Source: Aminicenans sp964648465
GTDB lineage: Bacteria; Acidobacteriota; Aminicenantia; Aminicenantales; Aminicenantaceae
Assembly: GCA_964648465.1 (NCBI GenBank)
Contig: CAZYMU010000001.1
Coordinates: 92,126-156,125, forward strand
Reading direction: 5' to 3'
Length of the DNA stretch: 64,000 bases
Every line of letters begins with the position of its first letter. Position 1 is the stretch's first letter. The translations under genes and the position numbers were made by a program. Below, piece by piece: positions 23,966-31,762 of this stretch. The notes under the pieces were generated by a model that saw only the letters and a program-made list of their open reading frames with translations, made no database searches and was not told where the DNA came from.

Positions 23966-25957
23966 TTAATCTGTTGTTTTTTCGTATTCTCCTGAATCGA
24001 TCATCTTTTTATATGGGAAATATATAAGGATAAATCCAAGAATAAAAAATATTATCAATGCCAGCCAGGGATTATTCAAGGATTTTGGCATAGTGACTTT
24101 TGCTCCTTTAAGGGCTGCAGTAATGATCCCGATAATTGCCTGACCTGCTATAAGCCCTGAAGCAAGAAGAAGGCCTATGCTTTCCAAGGTTTCTTTTCCT
24201 TTTGCTGTGGGATTTTTTTTGTTCGCTCTGCTCTCTAGGAAATATTTAATAACTCCCCCGAAGAAAAGGCATGATGTGGCACGGAATGGTAGGTACATTC
24301 CTACAGCAATGAGCATTGGAGAAGGAGATCCGATAAGGATAAGAGCAACTGCTAAAAGCATTCCAGCAATGACTAGGGGCCAGGCCATTTCACCGCCTAC
24401 TATTCCCTGTGCCATTGTTGCCATTAAACCAGCTTGGGGAGCAGGAAGGGCATCACTTCCTATTCTCATTGTGTTGTGCAAAAGCTGAAGGGAGAATGTT
24501 AATGTTAATGCGGCTGCAACAACACCGATGAGTCCTCCTATTTGCATGCGCCATGGTGTGCCGCCAAGAATATGCCCGACTTTCCAGTCTTGAATCATAT
24601 CACCTGCAACACCTGCTACGCAGCAGACAACAGCAGCTACTCCTAGTACAGCTGCTATCCCGGATTTTCCTGTTTGTCCGAGAAGAACCATCATGAGGGC
24701 TGCAATCAGGAGGGTAGTCAGTGTTAGCCCGGAAATGGGATTTGAGGAAGAGCCAATGATACCGACTAGATAACCAGCCACTGCGGCAAAAAGGAGTCCC
24801 ATGACTATCATTACCAGTGCTGAAACTAGGGAAGATCCGATATTGTGAGTAAACATATTGTAGAGAAAAATCATGGGGATTATCATTGCAACTATTGAAA
24901 TGATTATTGTTGGGAAAGGGAGGTCTTTGTCGGTTCTAGGTATTTCTGTTACTTTCTCACCTTTTGTCTTTTTAACATCTGAAATTGAACGGCTGATTCC
25001 CGTGATAAGACTCTTTCTCATTTTAAAGAGCGTATAAAATGCTCCGACAAGCATTGCTCCAACCGCTATTGGTTTGATCTGAGCATTGTAAGCTGAAATG
25101 GCCATAGCGGTCCAGCTTCCATTAAATTTGGAAACAATGCTCCCTAAATCTCCGCTTATGAAAAGCATGAATGGCATGAGGAAAAGCCATCCAAGAACAC
25201 CTCCAGAAAAGGTGAGGGCTGCTAATTTTGGCCCAATGATATAGCCTACACCAGTCATAGCTGCATTGGCTGCCGGTGATTCCATAAACATTCTTCCTTT
25301 TATAGATTCGGTAGATTTGTGAATTAAATTGTTTTCTGAATCTAGAAAAGAAATGCGTGATAAACCAGGGATTTTGAATACAGATCGAACGTAAGGTTTT
25401 ATCACTTGCACGCCATTTTCGCTGGTGAAAAATTCGATCAGTCCACCTAAACCCATGGCCCAAAACATATATTTTGCATTAGAGCCTGCTTTCTGGCCTG
25501 TCTTAACCATCTCTGCACAAGCTACACTTTCAGGAAAAGGAAGATCAGCGTCTTCAACGAGTGTACGTCTAATGAGGATAATCAGAAATACTCCGAGGAC
25601 TCCTCCAACAAGCATTAGAAGAGAAGATTTGAAAACATCGAATTTTGTCCAAACTCCGGTCATAAGAAAAGCCGGGATAGTAAAAATTGCTCCAGCAGCC
25701 AGGGCTTCTCCAACAGCTCCTGTTGTTCGAGCCAGGTTTTCCTCCAAAATGGTTCCCTTAAAAGGCTTGAGAACAGCCATTGCAATGACTGCTGCCGGAA
25801 AGGTTGCCGCTACTGTCATTCCAACAAGAAGTCCAATATAGGCATTTGCAGCTCCGAGAATAATCGCCATGATTATTCCTAGAAAAATCGCCTTGAAAGA
25901 TATTTCTTTCATTGATTGTTCGGGTGAAACATAAGGTTTGAAGGATTTATCATTCAT
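23966..25957 (-). CDS. OPT family oligopeptide transporter (paralogue 1)
   Basis: I start at the ATG at 25957, preceded by AAGGAGG; the open frame extends 22 codons further but without a site. The 663-residue protein has about 15 hydrophobic segments. OPT hallmarks include EISFKAIFLGIIMAIILGAANAYIGL at the start (shortened: EISFKAIFLG), LPFPESVACAEMVKTGQ, and SSNPISGLTLTTL. OPT proteins of this bacterial branch import oligopeptides using an ion gradient. A second, longer paralogue is encoded 13 kb away beside cstA. The PqqD-like gene follows. Confidence 0.9.
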   Translation of the reverse strand: MNDKSFKPYVSPEQSMKEISFKAIFLGIIMAIILGAANAYIGLLVGMTVAATFPAAVIAMAVLKPFKGTILEENLARTTGAVGEALAAGAIFTIPAFLMTGVWTKFDVFKSSLLMLVGGVLGVFLIILIRRTLVEDADLPFPESVACAEMVKTGQKAGSNAKYMFWAMGLGGLIEFFTSENGVQVIKPYVRSVFKIPGLSRISFLDSENNLIHKSTESIKGRMFMESPAANAAMTGVGYIIGPKLAALTFSGGVLGWLFLMPFMLFISGDLGSIVSKFNGSWTAMAISAYNAQIKPIAVGAMLVGAFYTLFKMRKSLITGISRSISDVKKTKGEKVTEIPRTDKDLPFPTIIISIVAMIIPMIFLYNMFTHNIGSSLVSALVMIVMGLLFAAVAGYLVGIIGSSSNPISGLTLTTLLIAALMMVLLGQTGKSGIAAVLGVAAVVCCVAGVAGDMIQDWKVGHILGGTPWRMQIGGLIGVVAAALTLTFSLQLLHNTMRIGSDALPAPQAGLMATMAQGIVGGEMAWPLVIAGMLLAVALILIGSPSPMLIAVGMYLPFRATSCLFFGGVIKYFLESRANKKNPTAKGKETLESIGLLLASGLIAGQAIIGIITAALKGAKVTMPKSLNNPWLALIIFFILGFILIYFPYKKMIDSGEYEKTTD

Positions 25958-26045
25958 GCTTACCTCCTTAGTTTGATTAACCTGATTTTTATTGAATATA
26001 TATTTCCAATGGATAAAAATCAAGAAAAAAAAGCACTAAGACTAA

Positions 26046-26334
26046 TTAACCTGTATTATTCACCCAAAGGGTAAAAATTACTGATAATAGTTTTAATAAG
26101 ATGAATTTGAGGGCATGTTTGCACTCCACTAAAATTTTTAACGCCATTTCCTCCCCGATCTTCTCGGCTCTGCTGGAACTCCGCATGTTTATCTTAAGCA
26201 ACGTAATGATGTCCCCGAGCCACTATTAACACCGCCACTTTGATTATACAGTGCTCACACATCCATCAGGCCCGCCCGACTTTGTCCGGTTCCCTCGAAG
26301 ATCGACTCAGATTTGTACAAATAGCCACGTTTCA
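26046..26334. repeat. Composite intergenic repeat, copy 2 (inverted)
   Basis: The roughly 450-base gap between the OPT gene and mreB holds this repeat. Bases 26069-26200 are an inverted copy of 13219-13337, with a few single-base insertions. The left edge is a dispersed-motif copy (TTAACCTGTATTATTCA, 26046-26062). The right part (26201-26334) is not shared with copy 1 but ends in ATCGACTCAGATTTG, which resembles the right end of the 39.5 kb repeat with 11 bases removed. No gene is evident. Confidence 0.65.
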
Positions 26335-26362
26335 TTTTTTTTAATTGCGTGAAATCTAAAAT

Positions 26363-26386
26363 TATGTTAAATAATATGTTAAATAA
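26363..26386 (+). repeat. Tandem 12-bp duplication upstream of mreB
   Basis: TATGTTAAATAA occurs twice without a gap (26363-26374 and 26375-26386), 25 bases before the mreB ATG. Each copy could serve as an extended -10-like element, so the duplication may create two promoter registers for the elongasome operon. Confidence 0.45.
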
Positions 26387-26411
26387 AGTGTGTAACTAGA
26401 GAAAGATAGAT

Positions 26412-27443
26412 ATGAGTTTAATTAATTGGTTCAAAGAAAGACTTTTTTGTGATTTAGCCATAGATCTTGGAACTGCCAATACTCTTGTTTATCTCAAAGG
26501 AAAAGGAATTATTGTTCAAGAACCTTCAATAGTTGTTGTTAACAGACAATCCGGCAAGGTGGAAGCTGTAGGGAAACAGGCAAAGGATATGTTAGGGAAA
26601 ACTCCCTCTAGTATAGTGGCGATAAAACCTATGAGAGATGGAGTTATTGCTGATTTTGAGATTGCTGAGAAGATGCTTGATTATTTCATAAAAAAATCTA
26701 CAAACAACAGGAGTTTTTTAATCAGACCAAGGATTGTGATAGGAATACCGACAGGAATAACTCAGGTTGAAAGACGAGCGGTTAAAGACGTTGCCATGAG
26801 AGCAAAGGCTTCTGAAGTTTATTTGGTAGAACAACCAATGTCAGCTTCTGTAGGAGCAGAACTTCCCATTTCAGAGCCGACAGGCAATATGATCGTTGAT
26901 ATAGGAGGAGGGACAACAGATATCGCTGTCATTTCTCTTACTGGTATTGTTTATAATCATGCCATTCGTATTGCGGGAAATGAGATGGATGAGACTATCA
27001 TCCAGTATGTTAAGAAAAAATACAATTTACTCATTGGGGAAAGGACTTCTGAACAGGTAAAGATGCAGATTGGCTCGGCTTATCCTTTGGATGAGCCAAT
27101 GACCATGGAAATAAAAGGAAGAGATTTAAGGGAAGGTATACCAAAAACTATTGTTATTGATGACCAGGAAATAAGAGATTCTCTTGAGGATACTGTAGTT
27201 TCCATTATGGATGCTATCAGGCTTGCACTTGAAAAAACACCTCCTGAGCTTTCGGCAGATATAATAGACCGAGGGATCATTTTGACTGGTGGAGGGTCTC
27301 TTCTTAAAAATATTGATAAACGTATACGTGAAGAAACTCAGCTGCCAGTTTTTGTTACAGAAGATCCTCTAACTACCGTTGTCCTTGGTGCAGGCAAGAT
27401 GCTTGATGATTTGGATTTATTAAAAAAGATTTCGTTAATCTAA
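26412..27443 (+). CDS. mreB: Rod shape-determining protein MreB
   Basis: This actin-family ATPase (343 residues) has phosphate-1 motif DLGTANTLVY, phosphate-2 motif DIGGGTTDIAVISL and adenosine motif GIILTGGGSLLKNID. Before the fold the N-terminus has the short amphipathic membrane-binding stretch SLINWFKERLF. It forms membrane-bound filaments that orient lateral wall synthesis. It is first in a mreB-mreC-mreD-mrdA-rodA operon, which implies a rod-shaped cell. Length and all motifs are typical. Confidence 0.97.
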   Translation: MSLINWFKERLFCDLAIDLGTANTLVYLKGKGIIVQEPSIVVVNRQSGKVEAVGKQAKDMLGKTPSSIVAIKPMRDGVIADFEIAEKMLDYFIKKSTNNRSFLIRPRIVIGIPTGITQVERRAVKDVAMRAKASEVYLVEQPMSASVGAELPISEPTGNMIVDIGGGTTDIAVISLTGIVYNHAIRIAGNEMDETIIQYVKKKYNLLIGERTSEQVKMQIGSAYPLDEPMTMEIKGRDLREGIPKTIVIDDQEIRDSLEDTVVSIMDAIRLALEKTPPELSADIIDRGIILTGGGSLLKNIDKRIREETQLPVFVTEDPLTTVVLGAGKMLDDLDLLKKISLI

Positions 27444-27458
27444 TCAATTATTATTTTT

Positions 27459-28295
27459 ATGCCCTCTTTTTTAAAAAAGAATAAAAACATTAAAGTTCTT
27501 ATAGGTTTGATATTTTTGCAATTAATTTTGATTTCAATTCAAGTTCCTAAGGATAAAAAGGAAACCTATTTTGAAAAATTAATATTTTCTGTGTTTTCTC
27601 CTGTTCAACATGGAGTTGTCTATTTATTTCAAAAAACGGGCAGTTTCTGGAAGTCTTATTTTGGCCTTAAAGGTGTTCGTAAAGAAAATGAAAGATTAAA
27701 AGAAGAAATGTTTTTTTTGCTGCAGGAAAATAATGTTATCAGGAATCTTCTTCAAAAATATAAAAGCGAGAATGAGATTAATGATGCTTTACGAAATATC
27801 CAGGAAAATATTTTGCATGCCCGGGTTATAGGCTTTGATGCCAGTAACTTTTATAAATCAGTAGTTATAAATAAGGGTTTTTTGGATGACATTCAGAAAA
27901 ATATGCCTGTTCTCGATAGATATGGAAATTTAGTAGGTCGAATAGTCGGCCCTATTTCGTTAAAAGAGTCAAGGATTCAATTGGTAACTGATAATAATTG
28001 CGGAATCAGTGTTTTTTCTGAAAAAAAAGAAGTAGTAGGAATGTTAACAGGGGATGGAAAGGGAATGTGTCTTTTAGAATACATCCTGTCAACTGATGAA
28101 GATTTTTTTAAGGGAGAACGAGTTTATACTTCTGGTTTTGATGGAATTTTTCCTCCTGGAATTAGTGTAGGAGAGATTGTCTCTCTCGAAACTACTTCTG
28201 GCCTTTTTAAAAAAATCATAGTGAAACCTTATTTTAAGTTTCAGGATCTGGATAATTTAGCTGTGATTAAGATTAAGAATCTGAATATTTTTTAA
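27459..28295 (+). CDS. mreC: Rod shape-determining protein MreC
   Basis: The 278-residue protein has one N-terminal membrane helix (about 10-28). A coiled coil (about 68-105, LKGVRKENERLKEE) follows, then a periplasmic double beta-barrel domain with IGFDASNFYKSVVINKG and MPVLDRYGNLVGRIVGP. These are standard for MreC. It bridges MreB/MreD to PBP2 in the periplasm. It begins 15 bases after mreB and is followed by mreD after 10 bases. Confidence 0.93.
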   Translation: MPSFLKKNKNIKVLIGLIFLQLILISIQVPKDKKETYFEKLIFSVFSPVQHGVVYLFQKTGSFWKSYFGLKGVRKENERLKEEMFFLLQENNVIRNLLQKYKSENEINDALRNIQENILHARVIGFDASNFYKSVVINKGFLDDIQKNMPVLDRYGNLVGRIVGPISLKESRIQLVTDNNCGISVFSEKKEVVGMLTGDGKGMCLLEYILSTDEDFFKGERVYTSGFDGIFPPGISVGEIVSLETTSGLFKKIIVKPYFKFQDLDNLAVIKIKNLNIF

Positions 28296-28305
28296 TGTAT
28301 TTTAA

Positions 28306-28797
28306 ATGAAGAATTTAATTAGGATAACTGCCGCAATTATAATTACAATAATTATTTATACAACTCTAGCAAAGATTTCAATTTATGCTGTTCAGATTAT
28401 TAATCTTTTTAGTCTGGCCGTAATATATTTTGCTCTGGAAAAAGGAGAAATATTCGGTGCATGCTTTGGAGCTTTTTGCGGTATCATCTATGATTCTTTT
28501 TCACTGGGGGCCTTTGGAGTCGCAGGGATAGCAAAGACAATCACAGGGTTTTTAGCAGGATATGTTTCTAAAAAAATAGATGTTACTCCTTTTATACGGA
28601 GTTTTATTTTTATTTTTATTTTAATAAGTTTGGAATTAATAGTATGGGTTTTTCTTTACTCATATATTTTTTTAGCAAGTTTTAATACTGGAAAAGGAAT
28701 TATATTTTTACAGCCTTTAGGAACAGCATTTTTAGGGAGTCTTATTTTCCTTTTAATCCGGAAAGTCAAAGGGGTAACTTCTAAATACAAAAAATGA
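28306..28797 (+). CDS. mreD: Rod shape-determining protein MreD
   Basis: This 163-residue, very hydrophobic protein has five or six membrane helices. Its central GEIFGACFGAFCGIIYDSFSLG segment (shown as GEIFGACFGAFCG and YDSFSLGAFG) fits the MreD signature GxxxGxxxGLxxDxxxxxxxG. It works with MreC in the inner membrane. Its last codons overlap the start of mrdA by 4 bases, so the two are coupled. Confidence 0.88.
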   Translation: MKNLIRITAAIIITIIIYTTLAKISIYAVQIINLFSLAVIYFALEKGEIFGACFGAFCGIIYDSFSLGAFGVAGIAKTITGFLAGYVSKKIDVTPFIRSFIFIFILISLELIVWVFLYSYIFLASFNTGKGIIFLQPLGTAFLGSLIFLLIRKVKGVTSKYKK

Positions 28798-30599
28798 AGA
28801 ATGGCAGAATATACGAAGATCTATCATTAATTTTGGGAAGAACCCATAAAACATTTAATGTATTTGTTATATTATTTATAGTTTTGCTTTTTTGCTTTTG
28901 GAAAATTCAGATAATTGATCATGGAAAGTATTGGGAAAAAGCAGAAGCGAACCGTGTTAGAGAAATTGTTCTGCCTGCCCAAAGAGGGCTTATTACGACT
29001 AGAAACAACGAGATGCTTGCAAATAATATTGCTTCTTTCAAGGTATCAATAATCAGAGAAAATTGTAAAAATATTGATGAATCTTTAAAAAAGATATGTC
29101 AGCTTTTAAATATCAAGATTAGTGTACTGAGAGAAAGAATCAACAGATATGAATCCTTGCCAGCTTTCGTTCCTATTATAGTTAAAGATAATTTATCCAG
29201 AAAGGAAGTGTCTGTAGTAGAAAGCAGGAGATTAGAATTTCCGGAACTTATTATTCAAGCAGAGCCAAAAAGATATTACCCTTACGGAATTTTTGCCTCG
29301 CATGTTATTGGATATTTACAAGAACCATCTCTCAAAGATATAAAAATGGATATTTATAGAGAAATGCGACCTGGAGATCTTGTAGGGAAAACAGGAATTG
29401 AAAAGGAATATGAAGCAAAGTTAAAGGGAAAAGAAGGAAGATTAATTGAAATTGTCGACAGTTTAGGAAAGAAAAAAGATGAAATATCTAGATTGGAACC
29501 TTTAAAAGGTCAGAATATCATGTTAACTTTGGATTTTGACCTTCAGAAGAAGGCAGAGGAACTTTTAGAAGGTAATGAAGGTTCAATTGTTATTTTAGAC
29601 CAAAGGACAGGAGAAATACTGGCTTTAGCTAGTTATCCAAGTTTTGATCCAAATAAGTTTATAAACAGATTTACACCTAAAGAATGGATTGATCTAATTA
29701 ATAATCCTAAATTTCCATTAGAGAATCGGGCTATTCGTGGGTTGTATTCACCTGGGTCCATATTTAAGCTTGTAATTGCATCGGCTGCTCTTGATTCGGA
29801 TATAATAACAGATAGAACATTGTTTTTTTGCAGTGGAAAAATTGTTATTTACGGTCATCCTTTCTCGTGCTGGTTTAAACCAGGGCATGGTAATATGGAC
29901 CTCTACAGCGGTATTAAGCATTCGTGTAACATATATTTTTATCAATTGGGGAAAAGACTAGGCATAGAAAATATTTCAGTTTATGCAAGAATGCTTGGTT
30001 ATGGAATGAAGACCGGTATTGACTTGTCTGGAGAAAAAGATGGATTAGTTCCTGATCCTGCCTGGAAGGAAAGAGTTAGGAATAAACCTTGGTACCCAGG
30101 AGAGACAATTTCGGTTTCCATAGGACAAGGGCCTCTTCTAGCCACTCCTCTTCAAGTGGCATGCCATACTGCTATTATTGCGAATCGTGGTAGGAAGATT
30201 ACTCCACACTTGCTCATGTCAGATAATTTTATTTCCCAGGAAAGAGAAGGAAGTGAATGGGTTCCTGATAAAATGTTTGTTAAAATAAAGAAATCCGTTT
30301 TTGAAAAAGTAATTAAAGGAATGTGGAAAGCAGTCAATGAGAATGGTACTGCTAGAGCTGCCAGAATAGACGGATATGATATTTGTGGAAAAACTGGCTC
30401 TACTCAGACTATAAGTAAGAAAACGTCTGAGAAACTCGAAAAAGAAGTCAAAACTCATTCGTGGTTTACAGGTTTTGCGCCAAGATCTGATCCGAAAGTA
30501 GTTATTACTGTCCTTGTGGAATATGGAGGTCATGGTGGAGCAACCGCAGCTCCTATCGCAAATAAATTATTTGATTTATACAGGAAGAAATATGATTGA
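28794..30599 (+). CDS. mrdA: Penicillin-binding protein 2 (peptidoglycan transpeptidase)
   Basis: This class B PBP has 601 residues. It has a membrane helix (about 21-41), a PBP dimer domain containing PAQRGLITTRNN and RYYPYGIFASHVIGY, and a transpeptidase domain. Active-site motifs are SxxK with Ser322/Lys325 (SPGSIFKLV), SxN with Ser377 (KHSCN) and KTG in CGKTGSTQT. It cross-links lateral-wall peptidoglycan together with RodA, encoded next. The rodA start overlaps its end by 8 bases. Confidence 0.95.
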   Translation: MKNGRIYEDLSLILGRTHKTFNVFVILFIVLLFCFWKIQIIDHGKYWEKAEANRVREIVLPAQRGLITTRNNEMLANNIASFKVSIIRENCKNIDESLKKICQLLNIKISVLRERINRYESLPAFVPIIVKDNLSRKEVSVVESRRLEFPELIIQAEPKRYYPYGIFASHVIGYLQEPSLKDIKMDIYREMRPGDLVGKTGIEKEYEAKLKGKEGRLIEIVDSLGKKKDEISRLEPLKGQNIMLTLDFDLQKKAEELLEGNEGSIVILDQRTGEILALASYPSFDPNKFINRFTPKEWIDLINNPKFPLENRAIRGLYSPGSIFKLVIASAALDSDIITDRTLFFCSGKIVIYGHPFSCWFKPGHGNMDLYSGIKHSCNIYFYQLGKRLGIENISVYARMLGYGMKTGIDLSGEKDGLVPDPAWKERVRNKPWYPGETISVSIGQGPLLATPLQVACHTAIIANRGRKITPHLLMSDNFISQEREGSEWVPDKMFVKIKKSVFEKVIKGMWKAVNENGTARAARIDGYDICGKTGSTQTISKKTSEKLEKEVKTHSWFTGFAPRSDPKVVITVLVEYGGHGGATAAPIANKLFDLYRKKYD

Positions 30600-31683
30600 T
30601 AGAAGTCATTTTATGAATATAGATTGGATTCTTGTCAGTCTTCTACTGCTGAACTCAGCTATCGGTGTTGTTGCCATTTACAGTAGCTCACTTTATTTGC
30701 CTGAAAATTATTGCCTGAAACAGATTATTTGGATCACTATTAGTTTGGTTTTGCTCTTTATTTTCTTGTCTATCGATTATAATATTCTTGCTATATATTC
30801 TTTGTTTTTATATGTCTTATGTATTGTTCTTCTTGGATCAGTTTTAATTTTTGGGAATCTAATAGCCGGAACTAGAAGCTGGTTTAGATTGTTCTTTTTT
30901 CAAATCCAGCCCTCTGAAATTACAAAAATTGCTGTTATTCTTGTACTCTCACATATTTTTTCAAAATCCAAGAGAAGTAATTTATCCTGGAAACTGGGGT
31001 CTATTAGCAGTGTTATAGTGTTTATTCCTGTTGTCCTTATCTCTTTTCAGCCTGATTTGGGTACCGCATTAAGTTTTATTCTGATTTTTTTGGGAGCAAT
31101 AATATTAACCGGAATAAATAGAAAAGCTCTAATTTTATTATTGATTTTTGCTTTGGTTCTTGGTTTTGCTGGTTGGAATTTCTTTTTGAAAGATTATCAA
31201 AAAAGCAGATTGATAACGCTTGTATCTTCAAATAAAGATCCTCTAGGATCAGGTTATCATGTACTTCAATCAAAAATTGCAATTGGTTCAGGTGGATTTT
31301 CTGGAAAGGGTTACTTAAAAGGAACCCAAAGCCAGTTAAGATTTTTGCCAGCCAGACATACGGATTTTATATTCTCTGTCATAGGTGAGGAGTTTGGGTT
31401 TATTGGAGTTGTTCTCGCTGTGCTTGCCTTCTTCTTTTTTGTTAACAGACTTTTTAATTCTGTAAAAAGTTCAAAGGATAGGGCAGGGGTTTATATTATT
31501 TTTATGGTGTCGATGATGATTACATGCCAGTTTTTTATCAATGTATTGATGGCTATTGGGCTTTTTCCGATCACAGGGATTCCACTTCCTTTATTTAGCT
31601 ACGGAGGGTCATCCTTACTTACAAATTATTTAGCGGTATCTCTGGTTTTAAATGTTAAAATGAGAAGGTTTGTAAATCTATGA
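30592..31683 (+). CDS. rodA: Peptidoglycan glycosyltransferase RodA
   Basis: I start at the ATG at 30592, overlapping the end of mrdA; the frame extends further upstream only as a shadow inside mrdA. The 363-residue SEDS protein has about ten membrane helices. SEDS motifs include PSEITKIAVIL, FQPDLGTALSF, FLPARHTDFIFSVIGEEFGFIG and GIPLPLFSYGGSSLLTNY (the last shown without its flanks). It polymerises lipid II with PBP2 as partner. It closes the core elongasome operon. Confidence 0.95.
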   Translation: MIDRSHFMNIDWILVSLLLLNSAIGVVAIYSSSLYLPENYCLKQIIWITISLVLLFIFLSIDYNILAIYSLFLYVLCIVLLGSVLIFGNLIAGTRSWFRLFFFQIQPSEITKIAVILVLSHIFSKSKRSNLSWKLGSISSVIVFIPVVLISFQPDLGTALSFILIFLGAIILTGINRKALILLLIFALVLGFAGWNFFLKDYQKSRLITLVSSNKDPLGSGYHVLQSKIAIGSGGFSGKGYLKGTQSQLRFLPARHTDFIFSVIGEEFGFIGVVLAVLAFFFFVNRLFNSVKSSKDRAGVYIIFMVSMMITCQFFINVLMAIGLFPITGIPLPLFSYGGSSLLTNYLAVSLVLNVKMRRFVNL

Positions 31684-31762
31684 TTTCTAGTGAATCATCC
31701 AAGTTCACTTGAATTATTCATGAAAAATACCGATTCTATGAAACTAGTAAAATCATATCAAA

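Noticed and set aside
26201..26334. Possible gene remnant in the right part of the 26 kb repeat
   Set aside because: All six frames are short and none shows a recognisable motif, and the higher GC alone is not evidence of coding.
31689..31708. AGTGAA...TTCACT inverted repeat after rodA as a terminator
   Set aside because: There is no U-tract. The sequence is better explained as a diverged copy of the dispersed intergenic motif.
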